Below are positions 1 through 8,827 of a DNA stretch of 64,000 nucleotides, in pieces (within the stretch, counting starts at the first letter, position 1; the number at the start of each line of letters is the position of its first letter). Below the pieces are notes generated by a model, which ran no database searches, was not told where the DNA came from, and was given only the letters and a program-made list of their open reading frames with translations. The stretch spans positions 62,001 to 126,000 of the forward strand of contig CAXBCP010000008.1 in NCBI GenBank assembly GCA_963974055.1, written 5' to 3'. The position numbers were made by a program, and so were the translations under genes. This stretch comes from CAXBCP01 sp963974055 (GTDB lineage Bacteria > Pseudomonadota > Alphaproteobacteria > MPNO01 > UBA830).

Positions 1-2
1 AG

Positions 3-233
3 AGCGGGCGCGGCTTCCGGTTCCGGGAAATCGACGTCGCGCGGGTGCGGCTGATCCGCGAATTCCGCACCGAACTGGAGCTCGACGCGGATTCCCTTGA
101 TGTCATTCTGCCCCTGCTCGATCAGGTCCACGGCCTGCGCGATCAGGTCCGCCGTCTCGCCGAGGCGGTGGAGCGCGAACCGGCCGATGTCCGGGCGCGT
201 ATCGCGAGCGCGCTGCGGGACCCGGCTGACTGA
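3..233 (+). CDS. CbpM-like chaperone modulator, 3' end only
   Basis: The reading frame is open from the left edge (first full codon at base 3), so the gene begins outside the window. The visible 76 residues run from a FRFREIDVARVRLIREF-type segment into a helical, Leu/Arg/Glu-rich tail. This matches the C-terminal part of MerR-like CbpM proteins, which modulate the DnaJ-like co-chaperone CbpA and are usually encoded beside it. A GTG at base 45 could be mistaken for the start, but coding sequence continues upstream of it. CbpA itself would lie off the left edge, so this part cannot be checked. The family call rests on the short C-terminal pattern only. Confidence 0.6.
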   Translation, partial: SGRGFRFREIDVARVRLIREFRTELELDADSLDVILPLLDQVHGLRDQVRRLAEAVEREPADVRARIASALRDPAD

Positions 234-272
234 AAACCGGCACTCGATCCGGACAGGAAGGAAAAAAAACCA

Positions 273-1016
273 ATGGAAAACCTTGCAATGCTCGCGGCCA
301 GTCCGGAGGCATGGGCGGCGCTTGCGACGCTGATCGTGCTCGAGGTCGTGCTCGGCATCGACAATCTGATTTTCATCTCGATCCTGACCAACCGGCTGCC
401 GGAAGCGGACCGGCCGCGCGCGCGTCTTGTCGGTATCAGCGGCGCGCTGATCCTTCGGCTGGCGCTGCTGAGCCTGATCTTCGTGATCGTCGGTCTGACC
501 GCGCCGGTCTTTACGGTGTTCGACCAGGCATTTTCCTGGCGCGACCTCATCCTGATCGCCGGCGGGCTGTTTCTGGTATGGAAGGCGACGTCGGAAATAC
601 ATCACAACGTCGATCCCGAAGACTCCGCGGCAAAGGGACCGGTCTCGGCATCCGGTTTCGCCATGGTGATCGGTCAGATCCTGCTGCTCGACCTTGTGTT
701 TTCCATGGACAGTATCCTGACCGCCGTCGGCATGACCCCGCATCTGCCGATCATGGTGATTGCGGTCGTCGTCTCGGTCGGGCTGATGATGTTTGCGGCG
801 AAGCCGCTTGCCGAGTTCATTCAGGCGAACCCGACCGTTGTCATGCTGGCGCTGGGATTCCTGCTGATGATCGGGATGGTGCTGATCGCCGACGGTTTCG
901 GCGCCCATGTGCCCAAGGGCTATATTTATGCCGCGATGTCGTTCTCCGCCCTGGTCGAGGCCCTCAACATGATGGCCCGGCGGGGACGCCGCCGCGCGGC
1001 CGGCAAGACTCCGTAG
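273..1016 (+). CDS. TerC-family integral membrane protein
   Basis: A 247-residue polytopic membrane protein of TerC/YgdQ type. It starts MENLAMLAASPEAWAALATL and continues with EVVLGIDNLIFISILTNRL, the family's conserved acidic first helix, and a second acidic helix reading LLLDLVFSMDSILTAVGM. These paired Asp/Glu-containing helices are thought to bind or transport divalent metal (Mn or other); some members are linked to tellurite resistance or metal homeostasis. About seven hydrophobic segments are visible. An AGGAAGG ribosome-binding site lies before the ATG. It follows the CbpM-like gene by 39 bases and may share its transcript. The exact substrate cannot be told from sequence. Confidence 0.85.
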   Translation: MENLAMLAASPEAWAALATLIVLEVVLGIDNLIFISILTNRLPEADRPRARLVGISGALILRLALLSLIFVIVGLTAPVFTVFDQAFSWRDLILIAGGLFLVWKATSEIHHNVDPEDSAAKGPVSASGFAMVIGQILLLDLVFSMDSILTAVGMTPHLPIMVIAVVVSVGLMMFAAKPLAEFIQANPTVVMLALGFLLMIGMVLIADGFGAHVPKGYIYAAMSFSALVEALNMMARRGRRRAAGKTP

Positions 1017-1555
1017 TCAGGCCGGATCCCTGCGGACCGGTAACGGGGCGTTGCGCGTCCGCTACCAGGCGTCAGCGACGAAAAGGCCCCGCTTCTGGGG
1101 GGAAGCGGGGCCCCGGGGATGCGAGACGCAATGCAATCTCGCGCCCGGATCGAATCCGGGCCAGGTTGGCATAGAGCAGATCGTTGGTTGTCTGCAGTAA
1201 TTGTCTGCAGTGTGACCGTTCGGCCTTGAGCGCCTTGGGGGGACTAACCCGGCCTGACGGTCGCCTGGTGGCTGTAGGGCGGTTCCATGGTTTTACGCAC
1301 CCTCCCTTTTGTTCGATCGGATCGATCGACTTGCGAGCCGGCGAATTGCGCGCCGGTATGCGGTCTGGCGTTCCCGAAGGCGCGTCATGCCGCCAGTGGA
1401 ATTATGGGGTCGTTTCGCCGGCAAGATCAAATCACTTTGCCGCGATAGAACAACTCTAAATATCGCGCAATGTCCGGAAACGACGTTTCGAAACGTGACG
1501 GGCCGGAGATTCGGGTGGGCACGAGAATCAGACGGGCGGAGTCCCCGGCGGCTTC
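1017..1555. other. 539-base non-coding stretch between terC-like gene and hpnG
   Basis: No convincing gene is seen. The stretch holds the strong hairpin at 1085-1112, a small stem-loop at 1144-1160 that mimics a tRNA T-arm, and two 11-bp direct repeats (ttgtctgcagt) at 1188-1198 and 1201-1211. Open frames here lack family resemblance. Confidence 0.5.
1085..1112 (-). terminator. Rho-independent terminator hairpin reading leftward
   Basis: A perfect 11-bp stem (ggccccgcttc / gaagcggggcc) with a 6-base loop. Read on the minus strand it is followed by TTTTCG, so it best ends transcription from hpnG. On the plus strand there is no T-run, so terminator function for the TerC gene is less certain. 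Confidence 0.65.
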
Positions 1556-2296
1556 TCAGATGGCGCCGAACATCGGCGCCGTGGCGGCGGCGCTTCGTTC
1601 GAGCGCCCGTTTCGCCTTTCCGCTGGCAATGCCGAGGCCGACGAGGCCGGGAATATCCTGCGGCCGCCGGCACAGTGCGCGCAGAACGGCGGTTATCCGG
1701 GGCGTGCCGTCGGGACCGAGACCGGCCAGCGCGGCGGGCGGTAGCGAGGTGTCGGCGGTATCGACGATCGCGCGCAGCGCCATGAAGGGGATGCCGGCAC
1801 CGATTGCGGCGCGGGCGACCGCCGAGCTTTCCATGTCGACGGCAGCGGCGTTCAGATTGCTGTACAGGCCGTGCTTGGCTGCCGCGCCGGTTGCCGGCAC
1901 CGCCACCGAGGCGAGCATCGCCTCTTCGATCAGGACGTTTCCGAGCAGGCGGGATTTCAGGCGGCGCTGCCATTCGCGGTTGGTGAACAGCATCTCGCCG
2001 CTGCCGTCAGCGGTCAGGTCGCGCACGCCGGTAGACAGGATCACGGTGCCGGTCGGCAGGTCGGGATTGCAGCCGCCGGCCACCCCGAAGGACAGCAGCG
2101 CCGTCGCCCCGATATCGAGCAGCGACCGCGCGGCGGAATGGCCGTGCGCCTGTCCCGGCCCGTGGCAGACGACGGTGACCGCATCGCCGCCCGACGGCGC
2201 CGCGGCTGCGATGGCGGCCCGCGCGATTTCGGCCTCGAAGCCGAGGCCGGTCACGATGCCGAGGTGGAATTTTGCCGGGGAAACAGTGTCGTTCAT
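1556..2296 (-). CDS. hpnG: Hopanoid-associated phosphorylase HpnG
   Basis: A 246-residue protein starting MNDTVSPAKFHLGIVTGLGF. It resembles the nucleoside phosphorylase/MTAN fold: a LSFGVAGGCNPDLPTGTVI stretch near the ligand site, and VDMESSAVARAA with the conserved Met-Glu of the ribose pocket. In the hopanoid pathway HpnG is known to remove adenine from adenosylhopane to give ribosylhopane. The annotation is supported by shc and hpnD about 3.4 kb away on the same strand. I chose ATG at 2296 because the longer open frame upstream (to 2452) has no homology-like sequence and overlaps the MFS gene's leader. The gene is divergent from the MFS transporter. Confidence 0.8.
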   Translation of the reverse strand: MNDTVSPAKFHLGIVTGLGFEAEIARAAIAAAAPSGGDAVTVVCHGPGQAHGHSAARSLLDIGATALLSFGVAGGCNPDLPTGTVILSTGVRDLTADGSGEMLFTNREWQRRLKSRLLGNVLIEEAMLASVAVPATGAAAKHGLYSNLNAAAVDMESSAVARAAIGAGIPFMALRAIVDTADTSLPPAALAGLGPDGTPRITAVLRALCRRPQDIPGLVGLGIASGKAKRALERSAAATAPMFGAI

Positions 2297-2415
2297 GGCG
2301 CCAGTATAACGCCATAGTGAGTCGCTGCAGGGCGGAACCGCCCGGCGGTCCGTGTCTTTTTCCAATCGCCAGACCCCCGGCGGCAGTGATAGCCTGACGG
2401 GCGCGTTTTCCACGG

Positions 2416-3732
2416 ATGGCAGTTTTGACCTCGACAGACGAAAATTCCGCACCGGGCCTGCGCCCGGGCGCCGGGTCCGGTGCGGCCCTGATCGACAGCC
2501 GCTACGCGTGGATGCGGCTCGCCGTGTCTATGGCGCTCGGCACGATCGGCAGTATCGGGTTCTGGGGCGTTGTCGTGATTCTGCCTGCCGTGCAGGCAGA
2601 ATTCGCCGTCGACCGGGGCGATGCGTCGTTGCCCTATACGCTGACGATGGCCGGTTTCGCGGCCGGTAATGTTCTGATCGGGCGCTATGTCGACCGGCTT
2701 GGCATCGTCCTTCCGGTGATCGTCGCGGCACTGGCGATGGCGGTCGGTTTCGCGGGGGCTGCCGCGGCGACGAACATCTGGATGTTCGCGCTGCTCCAGG
2801 GCGTTTTCGTCGGGGTCGGCACGGCGGCGAGTTTCGGGCCGCTGATCGCCGATGTATCCCACTGGTTCCGCCGCCGGCGCGGTCTGGCGGTCGCGGCCTG
2901 CGCCTGCGGCAACTATATCGGCGGCACGATCTGGCCGCTGGCGATCCAGCGGCTGATGGAGGGGTATGACTGGCGGACCGCCTATGTCGTGGTTGCGGTT
3001 ATCGTCGTTGCGACGATGATCCCGCTGGCCTTGCTGCTGCGCCGCCCGCCGCCCAAGGAAGATCCCGTCGCGACGGCGGCGGCGCTCGCCGCACCGGGCG
3101 CGGCAGGCGAGTCGTGGTCGGGGTCGGGCACCCGGTCGATCGACCTGTCGCCGAAAATGCTGATGATCCTGCTGTCGATCGCGGGGATTGCCTGCTGTGT
3201 CGCCATGTCGATGCCGCAGGTCCATATCGTCGCATATTGCTTCGATCTCGGTTACGGCGCGGCGCGCGGCGCCGAGATGCTGTCGCTGATGCTGGCGGGC
3301 GGCGCGGTGACGCGGATCGCGTCCGGCTTCCTCGCCGACTATATCGGCGGGGTCCGGACACTGCTGATCGGCTCCGTTCTTCAGGGCATTGCGCTGTTCT
3401 TTTATCTGCCCTTCGACGGGCTGATGTCGCTGTATGCGATTTCGCTGATGTTCGGTCTCGCCCAGGGCGGAATCGTGCCCAGCTACGCGATCATCGTGCG
3501 CGAATACATGCCGGCAAAGATTGCCGCCGAGCGTGTCGGCATCCTGATCATGATGACCATCGTCGGCATGGCGTTCGGCGGCTGGGTATCGGGCTGGATT
3601 TACGACGTGACGGGCTCGTACCAGGCGGCGTTCATTCACGGGATCGTCTGGAATGTCCTGAATATCGGAATTATGACGATGATCCTGTTCAGGTCCCGTG
3701 GAAGCGGACGGTCTGCACCCGCTGCGGCCTGA
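2416..3732 (+). CDS. MFS transporter, OFA/monocarboxylate-like
   Basis: A 438-residue protein with about 12 hydrophobic segments and a central charged loop near residues 205-245, the usual 6+6 layout of the major facilitator superfamily. The loop GRYVDRLGI between helices 2 and 3 corresponds to MFS motif A, and a second RIASGFLADYIGG copy appears in the C-terminal half. The general look (GSIGFWGVVVILPAVQAEF, then SHWFRRRRGLAVA) is that of oxalate/formate-antiporter or monocarboxylate-type carriers of organic acids. It is divergent from hpnG and followed by a methyltransferase gene after about 80 bases. The substrate is unknown. Confidence 0.8.
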   Translation: MAVLTSTDENSAPGLRPGAGSGAALIDSRYAWMRLAVSMALGTIGSIGFWGVVVILPAVQAEFAVDRGDASLPYTLTMAGFAAGNVLIGRYVDRLGIVLPVIVAALAMAVGFAGAAAATNIWMFALLQGVFVGVGTAASFGPLIADVSHWFRRRRGLAVAACACGNYIGGTIWPLAIQRLMEGYDWRTAYVVVAVIVVATMIPLALLLRRPPPKEDPVATAAALAAPGAAGESWSGSGTRSIDLSPKMLMILLSIAGIACCVAMSMPQVHIVAYCFDLGYGAARGAEMLSLMLAGGAVTRIASGFLADYIGGVRTLLIGSVLQGIALFFYLPFDGLMSLYAISLMFGLAQGGIVPSYAIIVREYMPAKIAAERVGILIMMTIVGMAFGGWVSGWIYDVTGSYQAAFIHGIVWNVLNIGIMTMILFRSRGSGRSAPAAA

Positions 3733-3814
3733 CTTTCGCAGGACAGATTGCCCATATCGCCGAATGAACTACACTGGCAAATAACGTTTATAATCAATGC
3801 GGGGAAACATACCG

Positions 3815-4978
3815 ATGCAGCGCAGCGAAGACCGAATTCTGACGACCCACGTCGGCAGCCTGATCAGGCCCGACAATCTGGTGGACTATATCCGCCCGCT
3901 GCAGGCAGGAGAGCCCTACGACGAAGCCGGCTATACCGCCTGCCTCGCGGACTCGGTCGCCGCGATTGCCCGCGAACAGGCGGAACACGGCATCGATGTC
4001 ATTTCCGACGGCGAGTTCGGCAAGTCGATCAGCTGGTCGCAATACGTCCTCAAGCGGCTGAGCGGTTTCGAGCGCAAACCGCTGTCGGGCGCGAACCCGT
4101 TCAAGGCGGGCGCCGACCGGGAAAAGTTCGGTGCGTTCTACGAGCAGCTCGACGGCGAACAGGTGCCGGCGACGGTGATGGAATCGGTCTGCACGGGACC
4201 GATTTCTTATACCGGACAGGACGAACTGGAACGCGATATCGCCAATTTCAAGACCGCGCTTGCAAAGGTGAACGTGACCGAGGGATTCCTGCCCGTCGCG
4301 GCGCCGGCGAGCGTCATTCCCGACCGGCGCAACGAATACTATGACAGCGACGACGACTGCCTCGACGCCATCGGCGCCGCGATGGCGGTCGAATACAAGG
4401 CGGTGGTCGATGCCGGCCTGCTGGTGCAGCTCGACGACGCCCGCGCCGCGGTGACATTCGACCGCATGGTGCCGCCGGCGACGATGGACGACTACCGGGC
4501 CTGGCTGAACCATCACGTCGAGGTCACCAACCGCGCCCTCGAAGGCATCCCGCCGGAAAAGGTTCGCTATCACGTGTGCTGGGGAAGCTGGCCGGGACCG
4601 CATGTCACCGACGTGCCGCTCAAGGAAATTATCGACCTGATCCTGAAAATCAATGCCGGCGCCTATGTGATCGAGGGCGGCAATCCGCGCCACGAACACG
4701 AATGGAAGGTCTGGGGGGATGTGGATCTGCCGGACGACAAGGTCCTTATCCATGGCGTCATCAGCCATTCAACCAACGTGATCGAGCATCCGGAACTGAT
4801 CGCCGAACGCATCGTCCGGCTCGCCAACCTGATCGGCCGCGAACGCGTGATCGCGGGTACCGATTGCGGCTTCGCACAGAGCCCGCTCTATCAGAGGGTG
4901 CATCCGACGATCATGTGGGCAAAGCTCGACGCCCTGGTCGAAGGGGCCGCCATCGCCAGCAAGGAACTGTGGGCTTGA
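3815..4978 (+). CDS. MetE C-terminal-like (cobalamin-independent) methyltransferase
   Basis: A 387-residue protein of the methionine synthase II / UROD-like barrel family. It starts MQRSEDRILTTHVGSLIRPD, and the TTHVGS motif is typical. Candidate zinc ligands are in place: His and Cys in RYHVCWGSW, Glu in YVIEGGNPRHEHE and Cys in GTDCGFAQ, as in MetE. It lacks the MetE N-terminal half, so it is probably not a full methionine synthase. Relatives act on alkylthiols, including coenzyme M conjugates, or are of unknown function. The ATG at 3815 is preferred over 3797 because GGGGAA lies about 10 bases upstream. The stop overlaps the TTG of the next gene, implying translational coupling. Confidence 0.75.
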   Translation: MQRSEDRILTTHVGSLIRPDNLVDYIRPLQAGEPYDEAGYTACLADSVAAIAREQAEHGIDVISDGEFGKSISWSQYVLKRLSGFERKPLSGANPFKAGADREKFGAFYEQLDGEQVPATVMESVCTGPISYTGQDELERDIANFKTALAKVNVTEGFLPVAAPASVIPDRRNEYYDSDDDCLDAIGAAMAVEYKAVVDAGLLVQLDDARAAVTFDRMVPPATMDDYRAWLNHHVEVTNRALEGIPPEKVRYHVCWGSWPGPHVTDVPLKEIIDLILKINAGAYVIEGGNPRHEHEWKVWGDVDLPDDKVLIHGVISHSTNVIEHPELIAERIVRLANLIGRERVIAGTDCGFAQSPLYQRVHPTIMWAKLDALVEGAAIASKELWA

Positions 4979-5628
4979 AAAAACGGGTTACCCTGACTTT
5001 CGACAACGGCCCCGATCCCGATGTCACGCCCCGCGTGCTGGAAATACTGGCCGCGCGGGATATCCTGACGACGTTTTTCGTGCTGGGCCGCAACATGGCC
5101 CGGCCCGACTGCCGGGCCATTGCGGCCGCCGCCCACGCGGCGGGGCACTGGATCGGGAACCACACCTACACCCACGCGGGGCCGATCGGTCTCAATCCCG
5201 ACCCCGCGGCGGCGGCGCAGGAAATCGGCGAAACGCAGACCCTGATCGGCGATCTGTCCCATCCCGACCGGCTGTTCCGGCCGTGCGGCGGGGGCGGCCA
5301 ACTGAATGCCGACCTGTTTGCTGCGCGAGACCGCGATTTCCTGACCTCCGGCGGGTATAGCTGTGTCCTGTGGACAGCCGTGCCGGGCGACTGGAACAAT
5401 CCCGAGGGCTGGGTCGAGCGCGCCTTCGAGATGATCGACGACCAGGACTGGCCGCTGGTGGTGATCCATGACGTGCCGGGCGCCTGTATCGGCAGGCTCG
5501 GGGAATTTCTCGACGGCCTCGCGGCGCGCGACATCGAAATCCGCCAGGACCTGCCGCCGGCCTGCATGCCGATACGCCACGGCGAAATCGTAGACCCGGA
5601 TTACTTCCGCACGCTCGTCGCGGCGTGA
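4975..5628 (+). CDS. Polysaccharide deacetylase (NodB domain)
   Basis: A 217-residue NodB-homology protein starting with TTG that overlaps the preceding TGA. Motif 1 reads TFDNGPD (residues 8-14) instead of the usual TFDDGPD, so the second Asp, normally a metal ligand, is Asn11. Motif 2 is intact as HTYTH (His63, His67). Motif 3 appears as LFRPCGGGG, a variant of RxPY. The end of the barrel carries LVVIHDVPG. No signal peptide is seen, so a cytoplasmic location is likely. The family hydrolyses N- or O-acetyl groups or amide bonds; the Asn substitution leaves activity and substrate open. Its coupling to a MetE-like enzyme suggests a shared small-molecule pathway rather than cell-wall work. Confidence 0.75.
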   Translation: MKKRVTLTFDNGPDPDVTPRVLEILAARDILTTFFVLGRNMARPDCRAIAAAAHAAGHWIGNHTYTHAGPIGLNPDPAAAAQEIGETQTLIGDLSHPDRLFRPCGGGGQLNADLFAARDRDFLTSGGYSCVLWTAVPGDWNNPEGWVERAFEMIDDQDWPLVVIHDVPGACIGRLGEFLDGLAARDIEIRQDLPPACMPIRHGEIVDPDYFRTLVAA

Positions 5629-5712
5629 GGCATACGCCAGCTAAACGTTCCGATGGGTATGCGGTGTCGGGTCGCCGGAATTGGCGTCTCAGAATCGGGG
5701 CGGCCGGGAAGC

Positions 5713-7767
5713 CTACATACCGTAGCTGGTGACGGCCGCGTTGCCGTCGCGCAGGCGGCGGTAGCGGGCGAGCGCCCAGAGCGGGAAATACACCGGATAG
5801 CCGTGATACATCAGGTAGAACACCTTGGGAAAACCGACGGCATTATAATGTTTTTCGGCCCATTTGCCGTCTTCATGCGGCGCATCCATCAGATATTCGA
5901 TGCCCTCGAGGACCGTCCGTGAATCGGCTTCTCCGGCGGCCATCAGCGCCAGCAGCGCCCAGGATGTCTGGGTTGCCGTGGATGTCTTGGCCTCGGACTT
6001 TTTCTCGGGCCAGTAGGTCGCGCCGTCTTCGCCCCAGCCGCCATCGGCGCGCTGTTGCAGCTGAAGCCAGTTCACGGCCTTGCGGACGGCGGGGTCGTCG
6101 GTCGGAATTCCGGCGGCATTGAACGCGGACAGGACCGACCATGTGCCATAGACGTAGTTGGTGCCCCAGCGGCCGAACCACGATCCGTCTTCTTCCTGTT
6201 CCCTGCGCAGATAGGCAACCGCCGCCGTCACCGCAGGGTGGTCCTTCGCATAGCCGGCCTGGGCGAGGAACGACAGGCAGCGCGCCGATACGTCCGCCGT
6301 CGGCGGATCGAGCAGGGCGCCGTGATCGGCGAACGGGATATGGTTCAGGTAGTAATGGGTGTTGTCGACGTCGAAGGAGCCCCAGCCGCCGTTCTTCGAC
6401 TGCATGCCGACGATCCAGTCGGCCGCGCGGCGCAGCGCTTCCCTGTTGGTTTCCGGATCGGCGCGGTCGAGCGCCATGCCGACAACGGCGGTGTCGTCGA
6501 CGTCGGGATAGAAATCGTTGCGGTACTGGAATGCCCAGCCGCCGGGCGCGAGATCGGGCGCCTTGTCGGCCCAGTCGCCGCGCACGTCGGTAATCTGCAG
6601 GTCGCGAATCCACTCCGCGGCCTTGTTCATTGCCGGGCTGGTCGGCTGTTCGCCGGCTTCCATCAGCGCCTGCATGGCAAGTGCTGTGTCCCAGACCGGC
6701 GACAGGCAGGGCTGGCACCACGCCTCGTCGTCGTTCTCGATCAGCAGCTTGCGGACAGACTGCCGGGCGATCGCATAATCCGGGTGATCGTCGGCATATC
6801 CCAGGGTTCGGAACGCCATGACCGTATTGGCCATGGCCGGGAAGATGCCGCCGAGCCCGTCTTCGCCGTTCAGGCGCTTGGTGATGAATTTCACCGCTTT
6901 CTTGATGCCGTTGCGGCGGTATCTCGCCGGAAACATGGGTTCCACCCGCCGCAGCACCCAGTCGAGCGCGAGGAACGCATAGCCGAGCTTGGCGCCGGTC
7001 GGGTTGACCATGTAGCGGCGTTCGTCCTCCGGCGGCGTGACGAACAGTTCGCGGATATCGATATTATGCGGGTTCGCCGCTTCCGGCTTTTCCGACATCA
7101 GGATCAGCAGCGGCGCGATCACCGTCCGCGACCAGTAGGACACCTTCTGTATATGAAACGGCGACCATTTCGGCAGCAGCATGATTCCGATCGGCATCAC
7201 CGGGACCGCGCGCCACGGCACCTGGCCGAACAGGGCCAGCGTGATCCGGGTGAAGACATTTGCCGTTGCCGCCCCGCCATGGGCGAGAATCGCATCGCGG
7301 GCGCGCACCATGTGGGCGTCGTCCGGATCGTCGCCGGCGAGCTTCAGCGCATAATACGCCTTGATGCTGGCGCTCATGTCGAAATCGCCGTCATGGAACA
7401 GCGGCCAGCCGTGATGGCGGTCGGACTGGATCCGGCGGAGGTATACGGCGAGTTTCGCTTCGCGCTCCGGTTCGGGCTCGCCCAGGAAATGATTGAGCAG
7501 CACGTATTCGGCGGGAATCGTCGCGTCCGCTTCGAGGTCGTAGAGCCAGTGGCCGTCACTGCGCTGGCTGGCGCGCAGGGCAGCAGCGGCGGCATCGACT
7601 TCGGCGTCGAGACGGGCATCGAACGCCGTCAGCGCTTCCGCGTCTCCGCCTGGTCTGCCATTGATCTGCCGGGCCGTTGAGCCTTCCACGCGCGTCACCT
7701 TTATTCCGTCATCCACCGTTTGGCTGCGCTCCCGGAAATACAGAGTCCGGGGAACACACAATAGCAT
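5713..7767 (-). CDS. shc: Squalene-hopene cyclase
   Basis: A 684-residue class II triterpene cyclase that converts squalene to hopene and hopanol. The catalytic DXDD motif is DVDD at about residues 422-425 (FYPDVDDTAVV). Several QW-type repeats occur, including KNGGWGSFD, EDGSWFGRWG and ADGGWGED, and the conserved LNHFLGE segment is near residue 95. A central hydrophobic stretch (VMPIGIMLLPKW) fits the monotopic membrane anchor. The length is slightly above average because the first ~40 residues are non-conserved; a start inside this leader is possible. The gene lies 54 bases downstream of hpnD on the same strand, so the two likely form one transcript. Confidence 0.95.
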   Translation of the reverse strand: MLLCVPRTLYFRERSQTVDDGIKVTRVEGSTARQINGRPGGDAEALTAFDARLDAEVDAAAAALRASQRSDGHWLYDLEADATIPAEYVLLNHFLGEPEPEREAKLAVYLRRIQSDRHHGWPLFHDGDFDMSASIKAYYALKLAGDDPDDAHMVRARDAILAHGGAATANVFTRITLALFGQVPWRAVPVMPIGIMLLPKWSPFHIQKVSYWSRTVIAPLLILMSEKPEAANPHNIDIRELFVTPPEDERRYMVNPTGAKLGYAFLALDWVLRRVEPMFPARYRRNGIKKAVKFITKRLNGEDGLGGIFPAMANTVMAFRTLGYADDHPDYAIARQSVRKLLIENDDEAWCQPCLSPVWDTALAMQALMEAGEQPTSPAMNKAAEWIRDLQITDVRGDWADKAPDLAPGGWAFQYRNDFYPDVDDTAVVGMALDRADPETNREALRRAADWIVGMQSKNGGWGSFDVDNTHYYLNHIPFADHGALLDPPTADVSARCLSFLAQAGYAKDHPAVTAAVAYLRREQEEDGSWFGRWGTNYVYGTWSVLSAFNAAGIPTDDPAVRKAVNWLQLQQRADGGWGEDGATYWPEKKSEAKTSTATQTSWALLALMAAGEADSRTVLEGIEYLMDAPHEDGKWAEKHYNAVGFPKVFYLMYHGYPVYFPLWALARYRRLRDGNAAVTSYGM

Positions 7768-7821
7768 TCAACCGACGCGCCTTCGCCGCCGGTTGTTGCA
7801 CTGCACACCGACATATATGAG

Positions 7822-8721
7822 TCACAACAGGCCGTAACGCAAGGTAATCCATAACTTTTCCGGAACGGAAAGTCCCGCGTCGTTATCGAGATCCTGCCAG
7901 CGGTTGGCGATCAGGCGCTCCAGGACGCGGCGGTAATTCATCATCATCACGATGGCGGGCTTGAGCGCACGGGCGTCGCAATCGCGGAGGATGTCTTCGG
8001 CTTCGGTGTATTTCCGGCGCGCCGTTTCGGCGAGCGACGCGCAGATTTCCGGCAGTTCGGGGCTTTCCAGCACCGATTCCGGCGTGGTGATCGCGACGCC
8101 CTGCGCCTCGATCAGTTCGCGCGGCAGGTAAAGCCGGCCCATGCGCGCGTCGTCCCTGAGGTCGCGCAGGATATTGGTAAGCTGCAGCGCGCTGCCGAGG
8201 GTGACTGCGAATTGCCGGGCCCGGGGGCTCGAATCGCCGAACACGCACACCGATAAAAGCCCGACCGCGCCCGCGACCCGGTCGCAATAAAGCTCGAGCT
8301 GGCTGAAGGCGGGCGCCACGATCGCGCCGTCGGTATCCATCTCCATCCCGGCGATAACCTCGAAGAAATCCTTCTTCTCAAGATTGTAGCGGCGGATGGC
8401 GAGGGCGAGGGCGCGCAGCACCGGGGTGTCTTCGCCGGCGCGGTCGTCGGCGTAGAGCGCTTCGATCGCCTGCCGCCAGCCGTCGAGCTGGCGGCGTTTC
8501 TCGTCGTCGGGGGCATCGCCGTCGGCGATATCGTCGACTTCGCGGCAGAATGCGTAGATGGCGAACATCGCGTCCCGCCTGTCTGCCGGCAGGATGCGCA
8601 TGCCCCAATAGAACGACGAACCGGCAGCGCGGGTGATCTCGCGCACGTGGTCGCGCGCCGCCGCATCTCGGTCGGCGCCGGACGGCGCAGGGGAATCGTC
8701 GGCAGGGTGGGGAACGGCCAT
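7822..8721 (-). CDS. hpnD: Presqualene diphosphate synthase HpnD-like (squalene/phytoene synthase family)
   Basis: A 299-residue trans-isoprenyl diphosphate synthase starting MAVPHPADDSPAPSG. The first Asp-rich motif is DDIAD (residues 63-67, in FCREVDDIADGD). The second Asp-rich helix reads NILRDLRDDARMGRLYLP. In hopanoid producers HpnD joins two farnesyl diphosphates to presqualene diphosphate, with HpnC and HpnE completing squalene; neither of those is visible here. Placement directly upstream of shc favours hpnD over a phytoene synthase. I chose the ATG at 8721 because the sequence upstream in frame is not conserved and runs into the divergent promoter region. Confidence 0.85.
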   Translation of the reverse strand: MAVPHPADDSPAPSGADRDAAARDHVREITRAAGSSFYWGMRILPADRRDAMFAIYAFCREVDDIADGDAPDDEKRRQLDGWRQAIEALYADDRAGEDTPVLRALALAIRRYNLEKKDFFEVIAGMEMDTDGAIVAPAFSQLELYCDRVAGAVGLLSVCVFGDSSPRARQFAVTLGSALQLTNILRDLRDDARMGRLYLPRELIEAQGVAITTPESVLESPELPEICASLAETARRKYTEAEDILRDCDARALKPAIVMMMNYRRVLERLIANRWQDLDNDAGLSVPEKLWITLRYGLL

Positions 8722-8795
8722 CCGGGGAGTGTATCGGGGTGCGTGTCGAATCAGAATCCCATCATTTCGCTTCCAGGCCGAAATTACACAGCCGC

Positions 8796-8825
8796 TTGAC
8801 TCGCACATTCGCGACTCGCTAGTAT
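8796..8825 (+). promoter_or_regulatory. Sigma70-type promoter of the catabolic operon
   Basis: TTGACT at 8796-8801 and TAGTAT at 8820-8825 are separated by 18 bases. This is a strong match to the -35/-10 consensus, and it places transcription start near 8832, inside the first palindrome. Confidence 0.6.
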
Positions 8826-8827
8826 TT

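Noticed and set aside
1144..1160. tRNA T-arm-like stem-loop
   Set aside because: The 5-bp stem and 7-base loop resemble a T-arm, but no acceptor, D- or anticodon arm can be fitted on either strand.
1184..1459. 91-codon open frame
   Set aside because: Cys/Arg-rich, no homology-like pattern and no ribosome-binding site; treated as non-coding.
2293..3639. 448-codon minus-strand frame
   Set aside because: Shadow of the MFS transporter gene; Arg/Asp/His-rich with no domain.
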